DNA of 64,000 bases from Qipengyuania gelatinilytica (GCF_019711315.1 NZ_CP081294.1:744001-808000); one strand, 5' to 3'. Counted from the stretch's first letter, positions 28,242-36,001 are shown. Notes: generated by a model from the letters alone, not told the origin. Program-made: numbers and translations.

Positions 28242-29246
28242 ATGACACTTACAAAGCTGATGAAAGGCAGCGCGCTGGGCGCCCTCGCGGTCGCGATGAC
28301 GGTCACTGCCCTGCCCGCACAGGCTGAAGCGGCTGAAGCTGCCGAGCAGCGCTCGCAGCAGGATCGCGGCGAACGCCAGCAGCAGCAGCGGCAACAGCGC
28401 CGCCAGGAACGCCGTAGCGCCCAACGCCAGGAACGACGCAGCGAACGACGCCAGGAGCGTCGCAGCGAGCAGCGTCAGGAACGTCGCAGCGAACAGCGGC
28501 AAGAGCGTCGTCAGGAACGCAGGGATTACGGTGCCGAGCGTGAACGTGCTCGCCGCCAGGCAGTCCGCGAAGTCTCGCGCGAGAACCGCGCCGAGGAACG
28601 TCGCGGTGCCGACTGGAATCGTGGTGATCGCCGTGCAGAACGGGCGCAGGAGCGTTCGGGTCGCGACTGGAACCGCAGCGAACGCCGCGAAGAACAGCGC
28701 CGCGCCGAACGTCGTGCGGAACGCCGCACCGAGCGTCGGATCGAAGAGCGCCGCGCCGAGCGTCGTGCCGACCGCCGCGCAGAACGTCGCTATCAGGAAC
28801 GTCGCGCAGACCGCCGGGCCGATCGCCGCGCAGAACGCATCTATCGCGAGCGCAGCGTCCGTGATCGTGCCGCCCGCAGCACGCTAGAGCGTCGTTCGCG
28901 CTACTGGGATGGCCGCCGCTGGCACAATTACGACCGGTGGGACCGTTATGGCTGGCGCGATAACAACCGCTACGACTGGTACCGCTATCGCCATACCAAC
29001 CGCAGCATCTTCCGCCTCGGACGTTATTACGCACCGTACCGGGATTATCGCTATCGCAGGCTCGACATCGGGTTCCGCCTTGGCAACCTGTTCTTCGGCA
29101 GCCGCTACTGGATCAATGATCCCTGGCGCTATCGCCTGCCGGAAGTCTACGGCCCCTATCGCTGGGTCCGGTATTACGACGACGTACTGCTGGTCGACAT
29201 CTACAGCGGCGAAGTGGTCGACGTGATTTACGACTTCTTCTGGTAA
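28242..29246 (+). CDS. Exported Arg-rich RcnB-like protein with octapeptide repeats
   Basis: The 334-residue product has a signal peptide (about 1-28, ending AQA), then a very long Arg/Glu/Gln-rich region (about 36-230). This region includes five tandem octapeptides of type QERRSEQR at 55-94, and ends in a Tyr/Arg/Trp-rich part and a C-terminal RcnB-like domain (LPEVYGPYRWVRYYDDVLLV then GEVVDVIYDFFW). RcnB is a periplasmic protein tied to nickel/cobalt efflux in E. coli; metal function here is not shown. The Arg-rich region would be strongly charged, with a coil or nucleic acid/polyanion affinity possible. The start at 28242 has AAAAGGACACGCTCC upstream. Two strong hairpins follow the stop. 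Confidence 0.8.
   Translation: MTLTKLMKGSALGALAVAMTVTALPAQAEAAEAAEQRSQQDRGERQQQQRQQRRQERRSAQRQERRSERRQERRSEQRQERRSEQRQERRQERRDYGAERERARRQAVREVSRENRAEERRGADWNRGDRRAERAQERSGRDWNRSERREEQRRAERRAERRTERRIEERRAERRADRRAERRYQERRADRRADRRAERIYRERSVRDRAARSTLERRSRYWDGRRWHNYDRWDRYGWRDNNRYDWYRYRHTNRSIFRLGRYYAPYRDYRYRRLDIGFRLGNLFFGSRYWINDPWRYRLPEVYGPYRWVRYYDDVLLVDIYSGEVVDVIYDFFW
28404..28523 (+). repeat. Tandem 24-bp coding repeat (octapeptide QERRSEQR, about five copies)
   Basis: Codes for residues 55-94 of the RcnB-like protein: QERRSAQR, QERRSERR, QERRSEQR, QERRSEQR, QERRQERR. The DNA repeat is imperfect at third positions, so it is old or under protein-level selection. Confidence 0.8.
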
Positions 29247-29263
29247 GTCACTTCCCCCACCCC

Positions 29264-29295
29264 GCTTCTTCGGCGTGAGAGTGGACCGAAGAAGC
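29264..29295. terminator. Perfect 10-bp inverted repeat after the RcnB-like gene
   Basis: GCTTCTTCGG at 29264-29273 and CCGAAGAAGC at 29286-29295 with a 12-nt loop. It has no T-tract of its own but stands 5 bp before a typical terminator hairpin, so the two may act together between convergent genes. Confidence 0.6.
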
Positions 29296-29300
29296 AAAGA

Positions 29301-29332
29301 AACCCCCGCCGAGCGATCGGTGGGGGTTTTTC
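29301..29332 (+). terminator. Rho-independent terminator between convergent genes
   Basis: AACCCCCGCCGA and TCGGTGGGGGTT form a GC-rich stem with one mismatch pair near the loop, followed by TTTTCC. It lies between the RcnB-like gene (plus) and cytochrome b561 (minus), so it may serve both directions. Confidence 0.8.
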
Positions 29333-29339
29333 CTTGGCC

Positions 29340-29894
29340 TCAGCCGGGGACCTTGCCGAAAGGAAGCATGCGGAAGATGCCGCCGTTCCTGTCGAAGAAC
29401 GTATGCTTCAGCGCGCCGAGTATGTGCAGCGCGATCAGGTAGATGAAGACGCTGCCACCCGTTGCATGAAGGCCGAAGATGGTCTTGGCCGCTTCGGCAT
29501 TCTCGCCAACCGGCAGTGGTGGAATCACAAAGAGGCCGAACATGTCGACCTCCCGTCCGGACAGCGAATTGGCAATCCACCCGCCCAGCGGAAGGCCGAT
29601 CAGCAGCACATAGAAGATGACGTGGACCGTGCGCGCCAGCGTCGCTTCCCACTGCGCGAGGTTCGAGGGAAGCGGCGGAACCGGGTGCGTCCAGCGCCAG
29701 GCCAGCCGTCCGAGCGTCAGGACGAGGATCAGTATGCCCAGCGCCTTGTGATTGGCGAAAATGGCAATCTTGTCTTCCATCGCCTCGGCATGCTCGGCGT
29801 TTTCCGCCAGCCTCCAGTTCACGATGACGGCGATTGCGATCACCCAGTGGAATATCATCGCACCGGCGGAATAGCGGCGGGCTGTATGGCTCAT
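29340..29894 (-). CDS. Cytochrome b561 family protein
   Basis: A 184-residue inner-membrane di-heme b-type cytochrome with four membrane helices. Candidate heme histidines lie in MIFHWVIAIAVIVNW (helix 1), FANHKALGILILVLTLGRLAWRW (helix 2) and the HATGGSVFIYLIALHILGALKH segment (helices 3-4). In relatives it passes electrons between quinol and a periplasmic acceptor or oxygen/superoxide. The start at 29894 is preferred to one at 29912 because GGGGAGTGACAAG, a ribosome site, lies between them. Confidence 0.92.
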   Translation of the reverse strand: MSHTARRYSAGAMIFHWVIAIAVIVNWRLAENAEHAEAMEDKIAIFANHKALGILILVLTLGRLAWRWTHPVPPLPSNLAQWEATLARTVHVIFYVLLIGLPLGGWIANSLSGREVDMFGLFVIPPLPVGENAEAAKTIFGLHATGGSVFIYLIALHILGALKHTFFDRNGGIFRMLPFGKVPG

Positions 29895-29997
29895 CTTGTC
29901 ACTCCCCTCCAAGGATCGGGCGTGAGCTTAGCGTCTCCAAACCGCTCTGCAAGTTGACGGTTTGCGCCGCGGCGGAGCCACGCTAACACTTCGTGCC

Positions 29998-30666
29998 ATG
30001 ACCAAGACCACTGCGATTCCCGATCAGGATGCTCTCAGGCGTATCGGCGCCAAGGTTCGCGAGCGCCTCGAAAACGATCCCGAAATCTACAAGGTGCCGA
30101 CCGACCGCGCCGAGATCTTCGCCGTGCCGAATTTCCTCTCGCCGGACGAATGCCGCCGCTTCATCACCATGATCGACGTCGTCGCACGGCCGAGCGAGCT
30201 GCACGAGACCGCCTATATCGCCAAGTTCCGCACCTCTTACTCGGGCAATTTCAACCCCAACGATCCCTTCGTCAAAGGCATCTCGCGCCGGATCGACGAC
30301 CTGCTCGGAATGAACCCGGTTACCGGCGAGGCGATCCAGGGCCAGCGTTACCTGCCCGGCCAGGAATTCAAGCCGCATAACGACTGGTTCTATACCGACC
30401 AGGAATACTGGAAGCTGGAACGCAAGCGCGGCGGCCAGCGCTGCTGGACAGCTATGGCCTTCCTCAACAAGGTCGAAGAGGGCGGACACACACACTTCAC
30501 AGAAGTCGGTGCCTCGATCGAGCCCAAGCCCGGCGTGCTACTCGTGTGGAACAACGCCACGCCCGAGGGCGAGCCCAATGTGGACACAATGCATGCGGGC
30601 ACGCCCGTGATTGCCGGCGCGAAGTACGTGCTCACCAAATGGTACCGCACGCGCAAGCACAGCTGA
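29998..30666 (+). CDS. Prolyl 4-hydroxylase-like 2OG-Fe(II) dioxygenase
   Basis: A 222-residue P4Hc-domain oxygenase that uses 2-oxoglutarate and Fe(II). Iron ligands can be placed: HxD in QEFKPHNDWFYTD (near 120) and the distal His in VDTMHAGTPV (near 200), with the 2-oxoglutarate lysine in GAKYVLTKWYR. The substrate is unknown; bacterial P4Hs modify elongation factor Tu or other proteins. The ATG at 29998 follows the sequence CTTCGTGCC with no clear ribosome site. Convergent with the LOV kinase gene. Confidence 0.88.
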   Translation: MTKTTAIPDQDALRRIGAKVRERLENDPEIYKVPTDRAEIFAVPNFLSPDECRRFITMIDVVARPSELHETAYIAKFRTSYSGNFNPNDPFVKGISRRIDDLLGMNPVTGEAIQGQRYLPGQEFKPHNDWFYTDQEYWKLERKRGGQRCWTAMAFLNKVEEGGHTHFTEVGASIEPKPGVLLVWNNATPEGEPNVDTMHAGTPVIAGAKYVLTKWYRTRKHS

Positions 30667-30670
30667 TCGG

Positions 30671-31792
30671 CTAAAGGGAAACCTTGTTCTTGATCGGCAG
30701 GCGGATCGTCGCCTGCAAACCGTCGGGTCGGTAATCGGTCGAGATCGAGCCGCCACTTCCCCTGACGACCCCGTTGATTAGGCGCGAGCCCGAACCCGAG
30801 CCTTGGGTCGCTGGATGGGTATCAAGTCGCTCGCTCGCCGACCCAAGGTTTTCGATCCAGTGGATTTCGACGAACTCCTCGTCTTGCGTCCAGTCGACGT
30901 GAACTTTCCCATCTGAGGTCGATAGGGCACCGTATTTGAGCGCATTCGTCGCAAGCTCGTGAAGGGTCAGACCCAACGGGGTGATGTTCTTGCGAGAAAG
31001 ATCGACAGCCCCGCCCACGATCTCGATCCGATCGGCGTAGGAATTGCGATACGGGCGCAGTACAGCTTCCACGAGGGTATGCAGGTTCGATTTATCCTCC
31101 GCCAAGCCTTCGCCGGTAAGACTCATGCGATGAGCACCGGCAAGCGCTTCGATGCGCCGTTCGATCTTCTCTGACAGTTCCGCCGCGTCGTTGCTGTCTT
31201 TTGCAGAAAGGCGGACTATGGCGGCAAGAACGGCAAACAGATTGTCTGTGCGATGGCGCAGCTCGGTTGCGATCCGTTCGTTCTCGACGATCGTTTCACG
31301 TGCGGCGAGCAATTCCGTGATGTCCCATTGGGATCCAAAGAAATAGGCGATCGACCCATCCTCGTGATAGATCGGTCCGACATGCACGGCATTCCAGAAC
31401 GCGCTGCCGTCCTTGCGGTAATTGAGGATGTCGGCGACCGTGTATTCTTCGGTCTCGATAGCCTGCCGCAACTTGCTCACAGCCTCCGGCCTGGTCCCCC
31501 GCCCCTGGAGGAAGCGGCAGTTCTGGCCGATGATTTCGTTGCGGTCGTAGCCCGTCAGTTCCACGAATGCCTGGTTGCAGTAGACGATCGGACAATCGGG
31601 CTTGTTCGGGTCCGAGATACACAGCGCCATACGCGTCTGTTCGGTGGTCTGCAGGAACAGCTCGGAAGAGCCGATCTTCAGGTCTGCGAGGCGTCCGGCC
31701 AGCCGCGCGTTGCGCTCAGCGAACTCCATGAACTTGCGATTGTCTTCCGACGGGGAATGCGCCCCCCCGCCACCGCCATTGGTACGACCCAC
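30671..31792 (-). CDS. LOV-domain HWE-family histidine kinase (blue-light sensor)
   Basis: The 373-residue soluble kinase has an N-terminal LOV domain with the flavin-binding motif GQNCRFLQG (photoactive Cys92), NQAFVELTGYDRNEIIG and the FFGSQWDIT strand. An HWE/HisKA_2 kinase follows: phospho-acceptor His180 in ELRHRTDNLF, the N-box HELATNALKYGALS near 285, and the WxE-type HWIEN. This layout is that of the LOV-HKs of Erythrobacter litoralis, where blue light raises autophosphorylation. The start is GTG 31792 with AAGGGAG upstream. No response regulator lies next to it. The assignment is firm by motif; light response here is inferred. Confidence 0.95.
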   Translation of the reverse strand: MGRTNGGGGGAHSPSEDNRKFMEFAERNARLAGRLADLKIGSSELFLQTTEQTRMALCISDPNKPDCPIVYCNQAFVELTGYDRNEIIGQNCRFLQGRGTRPEAVSKLRQAIETEEYTVADILNYRKDGSAFWNAVHVGPIYHEDGSIAYFFGSQWDITELLAARETIVENERIATELRHRTDNLFAVLAAIVRLSAKDSNDAAELSEKIERRIEALAGAHRMSLTGEGLAEDKSNLHTLVEAVLRPYRNSYADRIEIVGGAVDLSRKNITPLGLTLHELATNALKYGALSTSDGKVHVDWTQDEEFVEIHWIENLGSASERLDTHPATQGSGSGSRLINGVVRGSGGSISTDYRPDGLQATIRLPIKNKVSL

Positions 31793-31941
31793 GGCAGGTA
31801 CTCCCTTTTACAACTTACCATCCAGGAGTAATAGTGCCGCCATTCCAATGTTTTGCAAGAGCCTGCGGCCTCGAAAAAACACGATTACCGTCGTTTTTTG
31901 CCACAACAGCCTGATAGGCTTGAAGCATTTACTTGCGGATT

Positions 31942-33567
31942 TTAGCGTTCCAACGCCTCTGAAATCAGCTTGCGCGAGTTCTCGACACCGTAGAGCGCGA
32001 TGAAGCTGCCCATGCGCGGCCCCTGATCGCTGCCGAGCAGAGTCTGGTAGAGCGCCTTGAACCAGTCGCGCAGCGACTCGAAGCCGTATTCCTCGCGCTT
32101 GCCGATTTCGTACACCTCGGTCTGGAGGTCTTCGGCGCTGGTGTCTTCCGATGCGCCCGCAAGGTAAGCGTCGAGCGCCCGCAGTGCCTCTGCCTCGTTG
32201 GGCTCCGGCGCGCGCTTGTTGAGCGTCGGGACGATATAGTCGCGGGTGTAGGCCACCGCGGTACCGATCAGGACTTCCAGCTCGGGTGTGATCTTGTCGT
32301 CCCCGATGTAGCTGGCGAGATAATCGCGCAGCGCGTCCTCGCTTGCCTCCGCACCCAGCACGCTGGCGAGGTTGAGCAGCAGGCCATAGGTCACCGGCAG
32401 GCTGTCGCCTGCACCGGGTGCCTCGCTGCCCTCGAACCCGCCGTTCGCGCGCGCAAGGTGCCACACCGGATTGCCGAGCTGCTTGTCGAGCTCCTGTTCG
32501 GCGAGGCGCTCGCGGAACTGCCAGTAATCGTCCACCGCGCGCGGGATCACCCCGACGTGCAGCTGCTTGGCGCTCTTGGGATTGGGGAAGATATAGTAGC
32601 CGAGGCTCTCTTCGCTGCCGTACTGCAGCCACTCCTCGATCGAGAGGCCGTTGCCCTTCGACTTGGAAATCTTCTCGCCATTCTGGTCGAGGAACATCTC
32701 GTAGATGAGGCCTTCCGGCTTGCGCCCGCCGAGCACCTTCACGATCCGGCCCGACTGCACGCCGCTGTCGGTCAGGTCCTTGCCGTACATCTCGTAATCG
32801 ACGCCCAACGCATACCAGCGCATGGCCCAGTCGACCTTCCACTGGAGCTTGGACATGCCGCCCAGTGCCGACTGCTCGACGAGCGTGCCGTCCTCGTCGG
32901 TGAAGCGGATCGTGCCGTCTTCCGCATCGAGAACCTCGACCGGGACCTGCAGCACGCGGCCGGTCGAAGGCGAGATCGGCAGGACCGGCGAATAGGTCTT
33001 GCGCCGCTCTTCGCGCAGTGTCGGCAGCATGATGTCGAGAATGTCCTGGTTCTTGCGCAGGACCTGTCGCAGCGCATCGTCGAAGCGCCCGGAATTGTAC
33101 ATGTCGCTCGCTGCGATGAACTCGTATTCGAAACCGAACTGGTCGAGGAATTCGCGCAGCTTGGCATTGTTATGCGCAGCGAAGCTTTCGTGGCCCTTCT
33201 CGAAGGGGTCGGGCACGCGGCTGAGCGGAAGGTGAAGGTTCGCCTCGAGCAGATCCTGGTTGGGAACGTTGTCGGGCACCTTGCGCAGGCCATCCATGTC
33301 GTCACTGAACGCCACGAGCCGCGTCTTGCCGTCTTCGGGCTTGGCACCAATCATCGCCTCATAGGCGCGGCGCACAAGCGTGGTGCGCAGGACTTCCTGG
33401 AAAGTGCCGATATGCGGCAGGCCCGAAGGACCGTAACCGGTTTCGAACAGCACCGGGCTGCCGTCAGGCTTGGTACCATCAGGATAGCGTTTGAGCAGCC
33501 GCTGCGCCTCCTGGAACGGCCAGGCCTTGGACACACGTGCGGCGGTGATCAGATCGTTCATGCTCAT
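31942..33567 (-). CDS. lysS: Lysyl-tRNA synthetase, class I
   Basis: Charges tRNA-Lys. The 541-residue enzyme is the class I form typical of alphaproteobacteria and archaea, unrelated to E. coli LysS. The HIGH-like motif is GPSGLPHIGTFQEV (near 45) and the KMSKS-like motif is EKISKSKGNG (near 290), with FSDDMDGLRKVPDN in the Rossmann core. The ATG at 33567 is used; a longer frame reaches 33660 without family sequence. Some 355 bp without a gene separate it from the next gene upstream. Confidence 0.97.
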   Translation of the reverse strand: MSMNDLITAARVSKAWPFQEAQRLLKRYPDGTKPDGSPVLFETGYGPSGLPHIGTFQEVLRTTLVRRAYEAMIGAKPEDGKTRLVAFSDDMDGLRKVPDNVPNQDLLEANLHLPLSRVPDPFEKGHESFAAHNNAKLREFLDQFGFEYEFIAASDMYNSGRFDDALRQVLRKNQDILDIMLPTLREERRKTYSPVLPISPSTGRVLQVPVEVLDAEDGTIRFTDEDGTLVEQSALGGMSKLQWKVDWAMRWYALGVDYEMYGKDLTDSGVQSGRIVKVLGGRKPEGLIYEMFLDQNGEKISKSKGNGLSIEEWLQYGSEESLGYYIFPNPKSAKQLHVGVIPRAVDDYWQFRERLAEQELDKQLGNPVWHLARANGGFEGSEAPGAGDSLPVTYGLLLNLASVLGAEASEDALRDYLASYIGDDKITPELEVLIGTAVAYTRDYIVPTLNKRAPEPNEAEALRALDAYLAGASEDTSAEDLQTEVYEIGKREEYGFESLRDWFKALYQTLLGSDQGPRMGSFIALYGVENSRKLISEALER

Positions 33568-33922
33568 GGCAAACCCTCTTGCCGCTCGCCGTTCCTGTTG
33601 CAAGTGCGAAGTGTTGCAGGGGCTGCCGGTAAGCCCGACAGGATGGAGCACATGGAACACGATCCTGGGCGAGAAATGGAGGCATGACCCGGAAAGCTGT
33701 CATTCCGCTGGCGCCCGATTGCCGATCCTGATCCGAGCGGTTGAAATTTATTTTCCTGCGGGATTGCTAATCGGTTTTGCTGGGCCATCTTCAGTCTAGC
33801 TACCAGTCGCAATTGACGGTTTCGAAGGTCACATTCGACCCTCCCTTCTCGCTATTTCGCCTCTTAGCCGGCTCTCACGCGGTCGCTACCGACCGCCAGT
33901 GCATTGCAGAAGGATTCTTCCA
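33568..33922. other. Intergenic stretch upstream of lysS
   Basis: About 355 bp without a supported gene. It should hold the lysS promoter (minus strand) and the promoter of the small gene at 33923. It contains repeat copy R6 at 33805-33837. Two further, very degenerate look-alikes lie around 33685-33726 (GGAAAGCTGTCATTCCGCTG and GCGCCCGATTGCCGATC). Confidence 0.6.
33805..33837. repeat. Interspersed imperfect-palindrome repeat, copy R6 (degenerate)
   Basis: Reverse orientation with small gaps: AGTCGCAATTG, then GGTTTCGAAGGTCACATTCG. It matches the ends and core of the consensus. It lies 85 bp before the small gene at 33923, and copy R7 ends that gene. Confidence 0.45.
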
Positions 33923-34267
33923 ATGAGCAATGATGAAAAGGATCAGAGCCGCGGCGACGGGAGAGGTGATGGCTCGATCAGTGCGATGAGCGATGATGAC
34001 GCAATGGGTTTCGCTAAAGGCGACGATCAGCCCTTGGACAAAAACGAGGAATTCGGGAGCTTCGAGCCCCACAAGGACGCTGATTACTACGAAAATCTCG
34101 CCAGAGAAGATCGCAAGAAGGTTGCCGCCTGCACCGATCCGAACCTTTCCCTATATCTCCGGGAAGTTGCTATCCTTCACGAGCGGGAAGCAAGAAAGCT
34201 TCGTCGCGAGGAGCGTAAAGGCGCCAGGTTAGAGGCATCGAGAAGACCGTGGGCGAAGTTCCGCTGA
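33923..34267 (+). CDS. Hypothetical small helical protein (114 aa), between repeats R6 and R7
   Basis: No family was recognised. The product is very acidic in its first third (MSNDEKDQSRGDGRGDGSIS, then DDDAMGFAKGDDQ) and strongly basic and helical at the end (HEREARKLRREERKGARLEA). The central DADYYENLAREDRKKVAACTD has a spacing of Tyr, Leu and Arg also seen in the small protein at 36300. The ATG at 33923 has AGAAGGATTCTTCC upstream. Its last codons and stop lie inside repeat R7. Confidence 0.7.
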   Translation: MSNDEKDQSRGDGRGDGSISAMSDDDAMGFAKGDDQPLDKNEEFGSFEPHKDADYYENLAREDRKKVAACTDPNLSLYLREVAILHEREARKLRREERKGARLEASRRPWAKFR

Positions 34268-34283
34268 CGACCCGATCGCGGAC
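34258..34283. repeat. Interspersed imperfect-palindrome repeat, copy R7
   Basis: Forward orientation, GTTCCGCTGACGACCCGATC then GCGGAC, about 20 of 26 consensus positions. It overlaps the last codons and the stop (34265-34267) of the gene at 33923. Confidence 0.6.
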
Positions 34284-34295
34284 ACCTAGTCGCGC

Positions 34296-34330
34296 AAAAA
34301 AAGACCTCCACTTCCGTTAGGAAGCGGAGG
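34296..34330 (-). terminator. Rho-independent terminator for the minus-strand gene at 34412
   Basis: Read on the minus strand, stem CCTCCGCTTCC/GGAAGTGGAGG (one A-C mismatch, loop TAAC) is followed by seven T. The T-run shows it serves leftward transcription, from the antitoxin-domain gene. Confidence 0.85.
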
Positions 34331-34411
34331 CCTGAAGGTGAAGCGGCGCTGCAAGAACAGCACCACCCCTCGGGTCGCCTTTTTGCAGGCGCACTGCATT
34401 CGGTTTTGGCG

Positions 34412-34654
34412 CTATTCCTTTTTCGCGACTGCTTGCAGATACTCGATCTCTGCGAGCTCCACTTCGACACGTTCGCGCCCTTCTTCGCTTTCGATCACAA
34501 GATCGATCGGTCTTCCGCCCAACTGACTATTGGGCTCGTTCATAAAGAAAATTGCAGCCTCTCGCCCGAGGATGATCATGGCCAGGCGGGTCGTCTCGCT
34601 CTCTCGCTTCGCCGCAGCTGGCGTTAGACGCGTTCCCCGATCGCGGTCCGACAT
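34412..34654 (-). CDS. Stand-alone MbcA/ParS/Xre antitoxin toxin-binding domain protein
   Basis: The 80-residue protein matches the C-terminal toxin-binding domain of Xre/MbcA/ParS antitoxins (formerly DUF2384): LGREAAIFFMNEPNSQLGG, then RPIDLVIESEEGRERVEVEL. The helix-turn-helix that full antitoxins carry in front is absent; the N-terminus is only about 25 polar residues. No RES-type toxin gene lies on either side. The ATG overlaps by one base (TGATG) the stop of a 68-codon frame upstream. A strong terminator lies 80 bp downstream. The domain call is by motif and is fairly safe; function as an antitoxin is unproven. Confidence 0.75.
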   Translation of the reverse strand: MSDRDRGTRLTPAAAKRESETTRLAMIILGREAAIFFMNEPNSQLGGRPIDLVIESEEGRERVEVELAEIEYLQAVAKKE

Positions 34655-34860
34655 CAGGTGTCGAAGCCCACGGCATATCCGAACTGATCAAATGGAAAAT
34701 CCACCTTGCTCTCCTCGTCAAAGCGGGAGCACAACGTGTCTCTCAGTCGCAGGACGCTTAATCGTACCAACTGCGATAAGGCAGCGTCTATCAGACTTGA
34801 CCTGACAAGTCTTGCCGTAAAAAGTTTGGTGGTTGCCGAGCAGTCAATCGCGGCCAGCAA
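34654..34860 (-). CDS. Possible small protein (68 aa, TTG start), upstream cistron of the antitoxin-domain gene
   Basis: No family was recognised. The frame starts at TTG 34860 with AAGGATACAGAAA upstream and ends with TGA overlapping the next ATG by one base, an arrangement typical of translational coupling. The sequence is mixed helical (LIDAALSQLVRLSVLRLRDT) with an acidic, aromatic end (FPFDQFGYAVGFD). GC is lower than average. It could be a real leader cistron, or chance; if it is not coding, 34655-35059 is a 405-bp stretch with no gene. Confidence 0.35.
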   Translation of the reverse strand: MLAAIDCSATTKLFTARLVRSSLIDAALSQLVRLSVLRLRDTLCSRFDEESKVDFPFDQFGYAVGFDT

Positions 34861-35059
34861 TTTCTGTATCCTTGAATATCAGTCATTGTAATTTTTTTGC
34901 ACGCTGCTATATAGAAATTGCCTAACGTCGTTTGCGACGGATATTGACTGCCACCAGCCACGCACAAGCGCGCTACCGGCACCTCGTCCATTTCATCCTT
35001 CCTGGCTCCGCAGCGGAATTCGTCCGCGCGGGTGATTTTTCGTACGCTAGGATGCTTTG
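34861..35059. other. AT-rich intergenic stretch before the IF-1 paralogue
   Basis: Contains an AT-rich segment (TTGTAATTTTTTTGCACGC then TGCTATATAG near 34885-34915) that may hold promoters for both directions. No gene, RNA or repeat was recognised. Confidence 0.4.
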
Positions 35060-35326
35060 TTGGCGAAAGAAGAGCTCATAACGATGGAGGGTGCGATCGA
35101 TGAGATCCTGCCCGACGGTCGCTTCGGCGTCGTCCTCGACAATGAGCATCGCATCATCTGCTACACTGCAGGCAAGATGCGTCGCTATCGCATTCGATCG
35201 GTCGTTGGAGACCGCGTACACGTCGAAATGACGCCATACGATCTGAGCAAAGGCCGGATCGTCTTCCGCGAACGAACACAAGGGCCCATGCCCGCCGGTG
35301 CTCGCAAGCGCGGATACAGGCGCTGA
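35060..35326 (+). CDS. infA: Translation initiation factor IF-1 paralogue with basic tail
   Basis: An S1-like OB-fold protein clearly related to IF-1: [20 protein letters not shown] at the start, HTAGKMR-type motif as [13 protein letters not shown], and [13 protein letters not shown]. It differs from the usual 72-residue IF-1 by substitutions in the first strands and by a basic 17-residue C-terminal tail ([19 protein letters not shown]), giving 88 residues. The start is TTG 35060, seven bases after TAGGA, which would keep expression low; no ATG fits before residue 9. It is surrounded by small unknown genes and a cold-shock gene, not by the usual infA neighbours, so a second, perhaps stress-linked copy is likely (inference). 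Confidence 0.85.
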   Translation: MAKEELITMEGAIDEILPDGRFGVVLDNEHRIICYTAGKMRRYRIRSVVGDRVHVEMTPYDLSKGRIVFRERTQGPMPAGARKRGYRR

Positions 35327-35370
35327 GACTTGAAGAAGGCGGCAGGAAGACCCTGCCGGAACTACACATA

Positions 35371-35523
35371 ATGAATTCAATGAATGCGCGCGATGCCTCG
35401 CGCCCCAAGCTTTCCCTCCGTTTCGGCGCGATCCATGCGCAAGGCGGAGGGCGGGAAAATGCAAATCCCGGCCTCATGGCGACCGCCGATCTGCGACGTA
35501 TCGTCGCAACGATGATCGACTGA
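35371..35523 (+). CDS. Possible small protein (50 aa)
   Basis: No family was recognised. A 51-codon frame from ATG 35371 reads MNSMNARDASRPKLSLRFGA at the start and ends LMATADLRRIVATMID, a helix with protein-like codon use. A GC-rich hairpin (CGGCAGG/CCTGCCG, 35340-35358) precedes it, and no strong ribosome site is visible. It lies in the small-gene island and is too short to be sure. Confidence 0.35.
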   Translation: MNSMNARDASRPKLSLRFGAIHAQGGGRENANPGLMATADLRRIVATMID

Positions 35524-35580
35524 GCCACACACACCTTCGCGGCCATGCATCAGCATCCCCGCCCCAGCAGGAGAACTGAC

Positions 35581-35805
35581 ATGGACCTCAATCATCAATA
35601 CGCGCAGCACCAACGGGCCCTCATGGGTGCCAACGGTGCTGCAAACGATGACGACCGCCTCGCCGAACTGGTGAAGGCCTCACACATTGCCGGACGCATA
35701 AGCGAATTCCAGCACGGACTGGGCGCTGCCGCAGCCTGTGCCTGGAGCAAAGCGCAATTTGCCAATCCGGCAGCCCTGACGACGGGCTTGGAAGCCACTC
35801 ACTAA
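35581..35805 (+). CDS. Hypothetical small protein (74 aa)
   Basis: No family was recognised. The product MDLNHQYAQHQRALMGANGA continues with an acidic helix (NDDDRLAELVKASHIAGRI) and ends LTTGLEATH; it is probably soluble and helical. The ATG at 35581 has a strong site (CAGGAGAACTGAC), which makes translation likely. Confidence 0.65.
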   Translation: MDLNHQYAQHQRALMGANGAANDDDRLAELVKASHIAGRISEFQHGLGAAAACAWSKAQFANPAALTTGLEATH

Positions 35806-36001
35806 CAGGTGAGACTTCTGTGGCTCCAAACAAAATGCTCACGTTGAATTTCGACGGATATCGACGCCTGGCGAGGCAATCGGACATTTTCCGGTTCTCG
35901 CGCCTTCAATACGACGACCTCCTTTCAATTGACGACTTGACGCACGAACCCGGCTCGCAATCTCGCCAGCCGGACACAAACGTTTCTTGAAAGGAAACGA
36001 T

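Noticed and set aside
28404..28523. Tandem repeat as a CRISPR array
   Set aside because: The 24-bp units are contiguous, in frame and code for the octapeptide QERRSEQR; there are no spacers.
35340..35358. Terminator hairpin after the IF-1 paralogue
   Set aside because: CGGCAGG/CCTGCCG pairs well but has no T-tract on either strand, so it is noted only within the following entry.
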